NCBI GenBank assembly: GCA_036833805.1
Contig: DAITPA010000028.1
Span: 1-22,620 of the forward strand
Reading direction: 5' to 3'
DNA: 22,620 nucleotides
Source of the DNA: PALSA-1196 sp036833805
Lineage (GTDB): Bacteria > Pseudomonadota > Gammaproteobacteria > Steroidobacterales > Steroidobacteraceae
The notes under the pieces are model-generated. The model saw only the letters and a program-made list of their open reading frames with translations. It had not been told where the DNA came from and did no database searches. A program made the position numbers and the translations under genes. Below are positions 15,432-22,489 of the stretch, in pieces; positions within the stretch are counted from its first letter, which is position 1; each line of letters begins with the position of its first letter.

Positions 15432-16422
15432 GCTCGCTCTCACGCACGCGCTCGGCACGCTCGGTCTCCAAGACCGCGGCGATGATGTAACGCGGGCGGC
15501 CGCGGACCTGCTCGTAGGTGCGGCCGACGTATTCGCCGATCAAGCCGATGCCGAACAGTGCGAGTCCCACCAATAGAAAAACGATCGCGAACAGGGTGAA
15601 GACCCCCTCGACCTCAGGGCCGACTATCAGGCGCCGCACGCCAAGGTAGAGAACCAGCAGGCCCGAGAGTCCCGCGATACTCATGCCGAGCATCGAGAAG
15701 AGCTGCAGCGGCACCATGCTAAAGCCGGTCATGAGATCAAAGTTGAGGCGTATCAGTGAGTACATCGAGTATTTCGACTCGCCTACGCGGCGCGGCTCGT
15801 GCGCGACCTCGATTTCCGTCGGCTCGCGTGCGTACAGGTAGGCGAGTGCCGGAATGAAGGTATTCACTTCCCGCGAGGCGTTAACCGCATCGACGACGTC
15901 GCGTCCATAGGCGCGCAACATGCAGCCCTGGTCCGTGATGCGAATGTTGGTGGTGCGATCGCGGATACCGTTGATCGCGCGCGACACCCAGGTGCGCAGC
16001 CAGTGATCCTGGCGGCCACGGCGCACGGTGCCCACGTAGTCGTGACCCGCGCGCACCGCGTCGATGAGGCGCGGAATCTCCTCCGGCGGGTTTTGCAGGT
16101 CAGCGTCGAGGGTAATGAGCGTGTTGCCCTGCGCACGCTCGAAGCCGGCCATGATGGCGGCATGCTGCCCGAAGTTGCGCTGCAGGATGACGACGCGCGT
16201 CTCGGCAGGCCGCGCGGCATGCTGGGCGCGCAGGACTGCCACCGAGCGGTCGCGGCTGCCATCGTCGATGAACACGATCTCATACGGAATGCCGAGACCG
16301 TCCAACACCGGGTACAGGCGCGCGAACAGCGCGGGCAGCGCCGCCTCCTCGTTGTACACGGGAATGACAATACTTAATGACAGGGGAGGATTCGAAAGAA
16401 AGTCCCCTTTCGGCAGATCCAA
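15424..16422 (-). CDS. arnC: Undecaprenyl-phosphate 4-deoxy-4-formamido-L-arabinose transferase
   Basis: GT2-family inner-membrane transferase of 332 aa that attaches Ara4FN to undecaprenyl phosphate. The GT-A domain shows SIVIPVYNEE (17-26), FIDDGS (51-56), RNFGQHAAIMAGF and the metal-binding DADLQNPPEEIPR (106-118), all nearly identical to E. coli ArnC. QGCMLRAYGRDVVDA and GESKYSMYSL are further signatures. Two membrane helices lie near residues 230-255 and 265-290, followed by a GEYVGRTYEQVRGRPRY tail. The only start found before the conserved core is TTG 16422, with no clear Shine-Dalgarno, so initiation may be weak or leaderless. It is the first gene of the leftward arn run. The dolichol-phosphate-mannose-synthase-like proteins GtrB/CsbB are relatives, but ArnC is strongly favoured by context. 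Confidence 0.92.
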   Translation of the reverse strand: MDLPKGDFLSNPPLSLSIVIPVYNEEAALPALFARLYPVLDGLGIPYEIVFIDDGSRDRSVAVLRAQHAARPAETRVVILQRNFGQHAAIMAGFERAQGNTLITLDADLQNPPEEIPRLIDAVRAGHDYVGTVRRGRQDHWLRTWVSRAINGIRDRTTNIRITDQGCMLRAYGRDVVDAVNASREVNTFIPALAYLYAREPTEIEVAHEPRRVGESKYSMYSLIRLNFDLMTGFSMVPLQLFSMLGMSIAGLSGLLVLYLGVRRLIVGPEVEGVFTLFAIVFLLVGLALFGIGLIGEYVGRTYEQVRGRPRYIIAAVLETERAERVRESERV

Positions 16423-16513
16423 GGTGCTACGTCCGCGTGCCGAGTTGTTGAGCGGATTGTACCGGGGTGGGCTTAAAATGGCGCCCTTCTTGGGCTCTCA
16501 CGGCAGGATTGTC
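16423..16513. promoter_or_regulatory. Divergent intergenic region between arnC and the DUF4337-like gene
   Basis: These 91 bp must hold the promoters for the leftward arn operon and the rightward membrane-protein gene. A -10-like TACAAT reads leftward at 16456-16461, about 34 nt from the arnC start. A -10-like TAAAAT reads rightward at 16474-16479. Neither has a convincing -35 partner at 16-18 bp. I see no PmrA/PhoP-type direct repeat, although short boxes are easy to miss by eye. Confidence 0.35.
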
Positions 16514-17041
16514 ATGGCGGAAGTCGAAATTCACACGGAACATGAGTACGCGAGCGACCCTTTCGGGCAGCGTGTCGGGGTCGTGATCGGCGTCATTGGA
16601 ATCATTCTTGCCGTGGTGACGATCGGTTCGCACCGGGCACACACCGCGACGATCATCGCTAAGACAGAAGCGAACGATCAGTGGACTTTTTTCGGCGCGA
16701 AGAAGATCCGCGAGCATCTGCTGGACGTCGGCGCCGGGCTCGCAACCGCTCTCGGGGGAGACAAGGACAGCGTGCGCGAGCTTGCCAAGGGTTACGTTCA
16801 CGAGCGGGATCGGTACAAAGGCGAGGCCGATGCCATCGCGGTCGAGGCGCGCGCCAAGGAAATCGAGAGCGCAAGGGAAGAAAAGCGTGCGCTGCGGCTT
16901 GATGTGGGCGAGGGGTTTCTCGAGCTCGGGCTCGTGCTGTCGTCTTTGTACTTCCTGTCGAAGCGCCGGTTTTTCCCGGTGCTGGGCGGCACTGCCGCCG
17001 TCGTCGGCATCGTCTTCAGTGCGATCGGCTTCCTAACCTAG
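16514..17041 (+). CDS. DUF4337-like membrane protein
   Basis: The 175-aa protein has one membrane helix near residues 22-38 (VGVVIGVIGIILAVVTIG). A charged, alpha-helical stretch (about 60-135, rich in Lys/Glu/Arg, possibly coiled coil) follows, then two closely spaced C-terminal helices (about 136-152 and 157-174). This architecture and the WTFFGAKKIREH segment fit the uncharacterised DUF4337 family; no biochemical function is known to me. The start is ATG 16514 with AGGA 5 nt upstream. The frame is open much further upstream, but that part lies over arnC on the other strand and is not coding. It is divergent from arnC and convergent with the phosphopantetheinyl transferase gene, whose stop is 16 bp away. 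Confidence 0.8.
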   Translation: MAEVEIHTEHEYASDPFGQRVGVVIGVIGIILAVVTIGSHRAHTATIIAKTEANDQWTFFGAKKIREHLLDVGAGLATALGGDKDSVRELAKGYVHERDRYKGEADAIAVEARAKEIESAREEKRALRLDVGEGFLELGLVLSSLYFLSKRRFFPVLGGTAAVVGIVFSAIGFLT

Positions 17042-17057
17042 AGAGCTCGCGACACGC

Positions 17058-17780
17058 TCAAGCGTGAAAGGCGCGCGGCGCGCAAAGGCTTTGCAGGCGC
17101 AGCTTCCAGCTCTCGCCACGCACCGCGACGGCGCCGATCCAATCGCCTTCCAAGGGCAGCAGACGTATCCGCCAGTCGTTGGCGAGCCGTGAGTCTTCGG
17201 GCGTGCGAATCTGCGCGTTCTTGCAGTGCGCATCAAACTCAACTTCGAACCCGTCTATCGGAAACTTAAGGCCGATACCTTGACCCTTGAGAACGGCCTC
17301 TTTCGCGACCCAGTAGCGAAAGAATGTCAGTGCCTGCAAAGATGATGCGGCGCTCTGAATGGCTGTGAGCTCCGAATTGCGGAAGTAGCGCCGCGCGATG
17401 GCGAGCGCGTTGACAGCCGGGTTCAGCTGCTCGAGGTCGATTCCCAGTTCGCGTCCGTCGCTCACGGCGATCAGCGCGCGGCCATGGGAATGGGTCATGT
17501 TGAAGGAAACGATGCTGCCCGCGTGGCTCGGCGTCGCAAGCGCCGGTTTGCCGCCGGCGCCCGTGGAGAACGCAAGCTTGCGCGCTGGCAGTCCTAGGTA
17601 GCGCGCCAACAGCAGCCGCAAGACCCCGTGCGCCACGATGAATTCATTACGGTTGCGTGCCTCGACGAAGCGCGCCGCGCGCGCCGCCTCGGCGCGCGAC
17701 AAGGTTGCGGCGCATTGCTCGCGGCATGCGGTCGAAGCCTCGAGGAAAAACGACCAAACATGCACGCTCTTCGGTGCCAT
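17058..17780 (-). CDS. 4'-phosphopantetheinyl transferase, Sfp type
   Basis: The 240-aa product transfers the phosphopantetheine arm of CoA to a serine of carrier proteins. Its length and two-lobed layout fit the Sfp/Gsp group. Motifs are FNMTHSHG (93-100), the Mg2+/CoA site GIDLEQ with Asp115 and Glu117, and the signature WVAKEAVLKGQG with Lys160, Glu161 and Lys165. No polyketide or peptide synthetase is in the window, so the partner carrier protein is unlinked; it may be the housekeeping enzyme for acyl carrier protein. ATG 17780 was chosen, with AGGG about 10 nt upstream. GTG at 17834 and GTG at 17786 are in-frame alternatives that would lengthen the N-terminus. It is divergent from the 137-aa gene at 17950. 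Confidence 0.88.
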   Translation of the reverse strand: MAPKSVHVWSFFLEASTACREQCAATLSRAEAARAARFVEARNRNEFIVAHGVLRLLLARYLGLPARKLAFSTGAGGKPALATPSHAGSIVSFNMTHSHGRALIAVSDGRELGIDLEQLNPAVNALAIARRYFRNSELTAIQSAASSLQALTFFRYWVAKEAVLKGQGIGLKFPIDGFEVEFDAHCKNAQIRTPEDSRLANDWRIRLLPLEGDWIGAVAVRGESWKLRLQSLCAPRAFHA

Positions 17781-17949
17781 ATGCACATCGCCCTGGGGCC
17801 CGCAAAACAGCAGCGGATCGACGGTAGGTAACACGCGTGGCACGCTGATCTTGCTCCCCGACCGCCGCGCCTTGGGACCGGCCCTGCGCTGGCGGGGATC
17901 GGGCTTACCCTGTATTCTGCCGCATGGTCCGGCTTGCTTCACGTACCCC
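17781..17949. promoter_or_regulatory. Divergent intergenic region between the phosphopantetheinyl transferase and 137-aa genes
   Basis: These 169 bp separate two divergent genes. A rightward -10-like TATTCT (17913-17918) preceded by TG sits about 30 nt before the ATG at 17950, without a good -35. Part of the region may instead be coding for an extended N-terminus of the transferase, since its frame stays open. No operator-like inverted repeat was recognised. Confidence 0.25.
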
Positions 17950-18363
17950 ATGAACTTGACCCTGTCTGATGCCTTTGCCAAGTATGGTGCGAAGCCCGCT
18001 AACCGCTTGCGCGCGCTGTCGGCAATCGCCGAAGACGGAGCCGTGGTCTTAAGTTGCGCACGCTCATACTTTGGCCGCCCCGGCAGGGGAGTGCTGCGTT
18101 ATGAGGACAAGCTCTCGCGCGAAGCAGGCGATGTGGCGGGCACAGCACTCTTGGGACGGCACCTGACGCTTGCGCGCGATGAGGATCTGCCGATCCGCAT
18201 GATCGTCGCTTCGCCCAAAGATGTGGCGGGCGGCAAAGTGAGCAGAAGCTTTCATGTGCGCACGGATCTCGTCGGCAAGGTGACGAAATTCGATGGCGAT
18301 CACTTCATCGTTGATTTCACGCGGCCGCCCGATCCGCGTATCGCGACCCCGCGCCGCAAGTAA
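17950..18363 (+). CDS. Uncharacterised 137-aa protein
   Basis: I do not recognise this protein. It is soluble-looking, with no signal peptide or membrane helix, and is rich in basic residues, especially at the tail (DPRIATPRRK). The N-terminal half has LSDAFAKYGAKPANRLRALSAIAEDGAVVLSC; the C-terminal part shows alternating beta-like segments (IRMIVASP, SFHVRTDLVGKVTKF, HFIVDF). Support for being coding comes from codon-like composition across the whole frame, a divergent position with its own putative promoter, and a stop that abuts a perfect palindrome facing a convergent gene. The start at ATG 17950 lacks a clear Shine-Dalgarno. A nucleic-acid-related role is possible from the basic character, but this is only a guess. 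Confidence 0.65.
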   Translation: MNLTLSDAFAKYGAKPANRLRALSAIAEDGAVVLSCARSYFGRPGRGVLRYEDKLSREAGDVAGTALLGRHLTLARDEDLPIRMIVASPKDVAGGKVSRSFHVRTDLVGKVTKFDGDHFIVDFTRPPDPRIATPRRK

Positions 18364-18380
18364 CGCCTGGCAGGCGTCTT
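18363..18380. terminator. Palindrome between convergent genes, possible bidirectional terminator
   Basis: ACGCCTG (18363-18369) and CAGGCGT (18371-18377) form perfect 7-bp arms around a single base. It lies exactly between the stop of the 137-aa gene and the stop of the leftward 133-aa gene. Only a short TCTT follows on the + strand and no long T-run on either, so efficiency as an intrinsic terminator is doubtful. Confidence 0.4.
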
Positions 18381-18780
18381 AAGTCGCGCTGTAGTCCGCG
18401 GTAAACTTGTAGAGCACTCGCAGATGGCAGGCCTGCCTGCCCATACGGTCGCGCGCACGTACGCCGGGGCATTCAATCTCGCCTTCCGCATGCTCGGCCG
18501 AGCTTGCGAGTACGCTGGTGGCGGCGGCGTTTAAATCAAACTGCCCATCGCAATCGGCGTACGGACAGGGAAATTCAAAGAATGCTCGAGCCGGCGGGTG
18601 CAACACATGTGATTGCTCCGCAGGCGTGCAGGCGGTTGCGTCTTTGAAACTCAAGTCCACGCGGATCTGCTCGAGCCGCGGAAACGCCGAACGCAAGGTC
18701 TGAGCGGCTGCGCGGCCGCGGCGCCAGCGGTCGCGACGCTGTTGGCGCGCGGCCTCAGGGCTTAAGGAGGAAAGTCTCAA
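18379..18780 (-). CDS. Uncharacterised 133-aa protein
   Basis: I do not recognise this protein by name. It is soluble, with a basic N-terminal segment (RQQRRDRWRRGR). The central region carries FFEFPCPYADCDGQFDLN, and several cysteines are spread through the C-terminal half (in TACTP, PCPYADCDG, IECPG and QACHL). This pattern suggests metal binding or disulphides, though no classical zinc-finger spacing is obvious. The start is TTG 18780, overlapping the stop of the upstream small gene as TTGA, with GGAG 7 nt before it, so translation is probably coupled. The two genes form a short leftward unit convergent with the 137-aa gene. Confidence 0.65.
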   Translation of the reverse strand: MRLSSLSPEAARQQRRDRWRRGRAAAQTLRSAFPRLEQIRVDLSFKDATACTPAEQSHVLHPPARAFFEFPCPYADCDGQFDLNAAATSVLASSAEHAEGEIECPGVRARDRMGRQACHLRVLYKFTADYSAT

Positions 18781-18959
18781 TCCCGTTCTCCAACAACTGC
18801 AGGACTTGGGGTGTGCGCCGGCTGACCGCTTTCAGGGGTCGGCTCCGATTCCACCGTGCCGTCGGGGCGCGGGGAGCGGCGCTGTAGCTTTTCGGTCTGT
18901 TTCGTCTTCCTGGCAAGCTCCTTCTGTCGTTTTGCGTGACGATAATTCGGCTTGGCCAA
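18777..18959 (-). CDS. Small basic protein, 60 aa
   Basis: Highly charged short protein beginning MAKPNYRHAKRQKELARKTKQTEK. The N-terminus resembles a widespread family of small lysine-rich hypothetical proteins of proteobacteria that start with MAKPNY and a KRQKE helix; function unknown. The second half is Pro/Glu/Ser-rich and probably disordered. The start is TTG 18959 with GGAG 6 nt upstream. Its stop overlaps the TTG of the downstream 133-aa gene, indicating a two-gene unit. Nothing suggests secretion. Confidence 0.65.
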   Translation of the reverse strand: MAKPNYRHAKRQKELARKTKQTEKLQRRSPRPDGTVESEPTPESGQPAHTPSPAVVGERD

Positions 18960-19378
18960 GGGGGTCTCCAGGTGACGACTCGAAGCATTGAAGCGCAGCT
19001 TCGATCCTGCCGCGCCGCTCCTGAGACTGTACTCCCTTTAGGGCGGGGACGTATGACTCCTAAGGGCCCAAGATCGTGGCGTTGTAGGGGAGGCCCGCCT
19101 TTGCCGACAGCCGGCCCCGCCAAGCGGCCGTGCGCCCGTGAGCCCTCACGCAGCGTGCTTGCGCCGCTGCTGCAACGCACCAGCTAGCGTCGCCGCAGCG
19201 TGCGGCCGCGCGGCGAGAGGGCCGCCTTGAACCTGTTGCGAAGGCCGGGGAACTCAGCGCTTAAGGGGTAGCGGCGCCGCATCCCCAGCACAGCTATCGC
19301 CGCGCCGCTGTCGCTGCTTTTGACATCAGGATTACAACTTGCGCGCCTCGCCAATTGACGAATTAGCGGGCAGTCATG
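18960..19378. other. Gene-poor GC-rich stretch without a recognisable gene
   Basis: Open frames here are short (71-83 codons), of odd composition (Arg/Pro/Ala-rich) and lack ribosome-binding sites, so I regard them as chance. The first bases hold the GGAG of the small gene ending at 18777. A consensus -35 TTGACA at 19320-19325 and a TTGACG at 19355-19360 have no -10 partner at the right distance. No tRNA fold or known RNA signature was found. Together with the relic that follows, it is consistent with a decayed region. Confidence 0.5.
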
Positions 19379-19528
19379 ATGTGGGCAGGTTGTAGGCACC
19401 GCGGTCGGATTGCGATCCGCGGCTTAAAACATCTGCCGCTCGTGACGCTGCACCTCACGGCGCGCTGCAATTCACATTGCGTCTCCTGTGACTCGGGGCG
19501 CCACGGTCACTCAGACATCGCCGCATAG
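19379..19528 (+). pseudogene. N-terminal remnant of a radical SAM protein
   Basis: A 49-codon frame starting at ATG 19379 encodes HLPLVTLHLTARCNSHCVSC followed by DSGRHGHSDIAA, then stops at TAG 19526. The core strand before the cysteines and the CNSHCVSC sequence give the CxxxCxxC motif that binds the 4Fe-4S cluster in radical SAM enzymes. Such enzymes are normally above 250 residues, and nothing recognisable continues in any frame up to 19633, where the convergent phosphoribulokinase gene ends. It is therefore read as the 5' fragment of a lost gene. No good Shine-Dalgarno is visible. Motif recognition is direct; the decay is inferred. Confidence 0.6.
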
Positions 19529-19633
19529 GCTCGGACGGCATCCCGCAGGATGATGCCACGGGCACAAGGTTCTACGGAGCTGCACGGCGTCTTCTTGACA
19601 AAGAGGGGTCGTCTCTTAGCGGCAACCGACGTT
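19529..19633. other. Region downstream of the cbb operon with an inverted repeat
   Basis: Between the radical SAM relic and the phosphoribulokinase stop lies an inverted repeat, GGCATC (19537-19542) and GATGCC (19552-19557), with a 9-nt loop. It could form a hairpin at the 3' end of the cbb transcript, but no T-run follows in the leftward direction, so it is not a standard intrinsic terminator. Confidence 0.3.
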
Positions 19634-20509
19634 TCAGGCGACGCGGCGTTTCCTTTCCAACAACTGCATGATGAGCGGCGTCAGGATGAGCTGCATCGCG
19701 ATGTCGAGCTTGCCGCCCGGGATCACGATTGAATTGGCACGCGACATGAAGCTTGCGTCGATCATAGAGAGCAGATAGGGAAAGTCGATGCCGCGCGGAT
19801 TGGCGAAGCGGATCACGATCATCGATTCGTCCGGCGTCGGGATCCAGCGCGAGACGAACGGGTTCGATGTGTCCACGGTCGGAACGCGCTGGAAGTTGAT
19901 GTGCGTCTGCGTGAACTGCGGGCAGATGTAGGTCACGTAGTCGGGCATGCGGCGCAGAATCGTGTCGATCACCGCTTCGGTCGAATAGCCGCGCGTTGAT
20001 CGGTCGCGGTGGATCTTCTGGATCCATTCGAGATTCATGACCGGCACGACGCCGATGCGCACGTCGGCGTAGCGCGCGATGTCGACGCTATCGGTCACCA
20101 CTGCGCCGTGCAGGCCTTCATAAAACAACAGGTCGGAATTTTCGGGGAACGGCTCCCACGGCGTGAAATTGCCGGCGGGCAGCCCCCACACTTTGGCCTC
20201 CGCCTCGTCGTGCACGTAGTGGCGCGTGCGCCCGTTACCGGTACTGCCGAATTGCCGAAAGGTCGCCTCGAGCTCCGTCAAGAGGTTGGCCTCCGGTCCG
20301 AAATGGCTGAAGTGACGGTTGCCCTGGGCGCCCTCAGCGCTCATCACGCGCTTCATTTCGAGCCGATCGAAACGGTGAAAAGCGTCGCCTTCGATATAGG
20401 CTGCGTTGACGTTCTCGCGACGGAAGATCGTCTCGAACGTGCGCCGCACGGATGTGGTCCCGGCGCCCGAAGAACCGGTGATGGAAATAATAGGGTGCGC
20501 GACGGACAT
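19634..20509 (-). CDS. cbbP: Phosphoribulokinase (proteobacterial class I)
   Basis: The 291-aa enzyme phosphorylates ribulose-5-phosphate to ribulose-1,5-bisphosphate with ATP, giving the CO2 acceptor for Rubisco. The P-loop GSSGAGTTSV is at 12-21, with the acidic substrate segment IEGDAFHRFDR near 39-49 and FYEGLHGAVV further on. The length (about 290 aa) is that of the octameric, allosterically regulated bacterial type rather than the plant/cyanobacterial class. ATG 20509 has GGAG about 6 nt upstream and starts one base after the fructose-bisphosphatase stop, so translation is probably coupled. It is the last recognisable cbb gene in the window; transketolase, aldolase and other cbb genes do not follow. 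Confidence 0.96.
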   Translation of the reverse strand: MSVAHPIISITGSSGAGTTSVRRTFETIFRRENVNAAYIEGDAFHRFDRLEMKRVMSAEGAQGNRHFSHFGPEANLLTELEATFRQFGSTGNGRTRHYVHDEAEAKVWGLPAGNFTPWEPFPENSDLLFYEGLHGAVVTDSVDIARYADVRIGVVPVMNLEWIQKIHRDRSTRGYSTEAVIDTILRRMPDYVTYICPQFTQTHINFQRVPTVDTSNPFVSRWIPTPDESMIVIRFANPRGIDFPYLLSMIDASFMSRANSIVIPGGKLDIAMQLILTPLIMQLLERKRRVA

Positions 20510-20510
20510 A

Positions 20511-21560
20511 TCATCTCCGGAACAAGCCGCGTCGGCCGAAGAGCGGGGAGCGCTCGCCGATCGAATGCGGCTCACGATGGTAGCGTTCGAGCCGCGCGAC
20601 TTCTTCGCGCGATCCGAACAGCAGTGGGATCCTTTGATGCAGCGAACGAGGCTGCACGTCGAGAATGCGCTTGTGGCCCGTCGAGGCCGCGCCGCCGGCC
20701 TGCTCGATCAGCCAGGCGATGGGATTCGCCTCGTAAAGCAGGCGCAGGCGGCCCTCGCTGTAGCCGTTTCTGATGTCGGCCGGATAAAGATAGATACCGC
20801 CGCGAGAGAGCACGCGGTGCGCTTCGGCGACCATCGAGGCGATCCAGCGCATATCGAAGTCGGCGCCGCGCGGCCCCTCGGTTCCCTTCAGACAATCGTC
20901 AACGTAGATACGTATCGGCTCGTCCCAATAGCGATGGTTCGATGCGTTGATCGCGAACTCCTGCGTTGTCGCAGGCACACGCACGTGATGCGACGTCAGA
21001 TGAAAAGTACCGGTCGCCCGATCGAGTGTGAACACGTGCGTGCCGGCGCCGACCGTCACAGCAAATGCGGTCTGCGGTCCGTAGATCGCATAGCCGGCGG
21101 CGAGCTGGCGCACGCCTGTCTGCAGGAAGGCATCGGCATCGCAGCGTGATCCTTCGGTCGGCGCGGGCAGGATCGAGAAGATCGTGCCGACTGAGACATT
21201 CGTGTCGATGTTGGAAGAGCCATCGAGCGGGTCGATGGCAACCAGCAGTTTGCCTTTCGGGTCGAGTGCGATGGGTTCGGCGAGCTCCTCGGAAGCGAGC
21301 GCGGCGACCGACACGTTGCTTAAGCCTGCGACCAGCATGTCGTTGGCGCGCACGTCGAGTTCCTTCTGCACATCGCCGCTGCCGTGATCGCCGCGCTCGG
21401 CGCCGAGCGCGCTGCCTGCGAGTGCGCCATGGGCGATCAGATTTGAGAGCGCGGCACAAACGTCAGCCAAAGCACTCACCGTGTCAGCGATGGCTATGCG
21501 CTCAGCCGAATCCGCGGCCCACGCGGACAGGTGCTGTGCGAGTGACGGCGCGGCGCTCAT
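20511..21560 (-). CDS. cbbF: Fructose-1,6-bisphosphatase class I
   Basis: The 349-aa enzyme hydrolyses fructose-1,6-bisphosphate to fructose-6-phosphate in the Calvin cycle and gluconeogenesis. Metal-binding residues are Glu91-Glu92 and the class I signature DPLDGSS (110-116). RGGIYLYPADIRNGYSEGRLRLLYEANP and the AWLIEQAGG segment complete the substrate site. Some cbb-encoded enzymes also act on sedoheptulose-1,7-bisphosphate, which the cycle requires; that is possible here and not readable from sequence. ATG 21560 overlaps the cbbX stop as ATGA. It lies directly after cbbX, without the cbbY and cbbE genes that often intervene in other red-type operons. Confidence 0.95.
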   Translation of the reverse strand: MSAAPSLAQHLSAWAADSAERIAIADTVSALADVCAALSNLIAHGALAGSALGAERGDHGSGDVQKELDVRANDMLVAGLSNVSVAALASEELAEPIALDPKGKLLVAIDPLDGSSNIDTNVSVGTIFSILPAPTEGSRCDADAFLQTGVRQLAAGYAIYGPQTAFAVTVGAGTHVFTLDRATGTFHLTSHHVRVPATTQEFAINASNHRYWDEPIRIYVDDCLKGTEGPRGADFDMRWIASMVAEAHRVLSRGGIYLYPADIRNGYSEGRLRLLYEANPIAWLIEQAGGAASTGHKRILDVQPRSLHQRIPLLFGSREEVARLERYHREPHSIGERSPLFGRRGLFRR

Positions 21561-22489
21561 GAGGAGTTCTTTGCGGCGGGCGCTGCGAACACGCTGCTGC
21601 CGCGAATGTCGGCGGCCTCGATCGTGACGAGGTCGTCGGCGCTGATCTCGGCACCGATGTCCACGAGCCGCATGGCTTGTCGCAGGCGCGAGCGATCGAA
21701 GGCATTGCGGATGGAGCGCGCGTTGGCGAAGTTCGGCTGCTGCCGCCGTTGCGCGATGTATTCGCTCAACGCCTGACGCGCGTCGTCACTCAAGCGGTAC
21801 TCGGCCTGCTGCGCGAGTTTCTCAACTATGCTCAGCAGTTCGCTGTCGGCAAAGTCCGGGAAGTGCACGTGATGGGCGATGCGCGAGCGAAAGCCCGGGT
21901 TGGATTCAAAGAAACGATCCATGCGGTCCTTATAGCCCGCCAGAATCACGGTCAGATCGTCGCGCTGGTTCTCCATCACCTGCAGCAGAATCTCGATCGC
22001 TTCCTGGCCGTAGTCCTTTTCGTTCTCCGGGCGATGCAGGTAGTACGCCTCGTCGATGAAGAGGACGCCACCCATCGCGCGCTTCAGGATGTCCTTGGTC
22101 TTGGGCGCGGTATGGCCGATGTACTGGCCCACCAGGTCATCGCGCGTGACCGACACGAGATGCCCTTTGCGGATGAAGCCCAATCGATGCAGGATGCCTG
22201 CCATCCGCAACGCAACTGTCGTCTTGCCGGTGCCGGGATTACCCGTGAACGCCATGTGCAGCGTCGGCGCTCCGGAGGAGAAGCCGAGCTTCTCGCGCGC
22301 GCGCGTTACCAGCAGGAACGCCGCAATTTCGCGGATGCGCCGCTTGACGGGCTCAAGCCCCACGAGATCGTTATCGAGCTCGGCGAGCAGCGGACCGATT
22401 TCGCTGTCGGCGTACAGAGTACGCAGGTCAATGCGACGATTCCCCTCGGGAGCCGCAGCGACAGGGGCGGCCGGGACAGCATCAGCCAT
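21557..22489 (-). CDS. cbbX: CbbX, red-type Rubisco activase (AAA+ ATPase)
   Basis: The 310-aa AAA+ protein remodels inhibited red-type Rubisco by acting on the C-terminus of the large subunit. Walker A is GNPGTGKTT (83-91) and Walker B is VLFIDEAYYL (142-151). The pore-loop segment QYIGHTAPKT (122-131) is that of characterised CbbX. A sensor/arginine-finger region follows with SNPGFRSRIAHHVHFPDF. ATG 22489 overlaps the Rubisco small-subunit gene by 8 bp; the frame continues upstream of it, but only over cbbS. The N-terminus (about 15 residues) is Ala/Pro-rich and probably flexible. CbbX is a marker for form IC/ID Rubisco, consistent with the sequence of the flanking small subunit. Confidence 0.97.
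   Translation of the reverse strand: MADAVPAAPVAAAPEGNRRIDLRTLYADSEIGPLLAELDNDLVGLEPVKRRIREIAAFLLVTRAREKLGFSSGAPTLHMAFTGNPGTGKTTVALRMAGILHRLGFIRKGHLVSVTRDDLVGQYIGHTAPKTKDILKRAMGGVLFIDEAYYLHRPENEKDYGQEAIEILLQVMENQRDDLTVILAGYKDRMDRFFESNPGFRSRIAHHVHFPDFADSELLSIVEKLAQQAEYRLSDDARQALSEYIAQRRQQPNFANARSIRNAFDRSRLRQAMRLVDIGAEISADDLVTIEAADIRGSSVFAAPAAKNSS

Noticed and set aside
16064..16513. Upstream extension of the DUF4337-like reading frame
   Set aside because: It overlaps arnC on the opposite strand, is Ser/Arg-rich and without domain content; ATG 16514 has a proper ribosome site.
19320..19325. Consensus -35 box TTGACA before the radical SAM relic
   Set aside because: There is no acceptable -10 element 15-19 bp downstream, so it is not called a promoter.
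19184..19399. 71-codon - strand frame in the gene-poor region
   Set aside because: No ribosome site, no recognised homology by eye, and Arg-rich chance-like composition.
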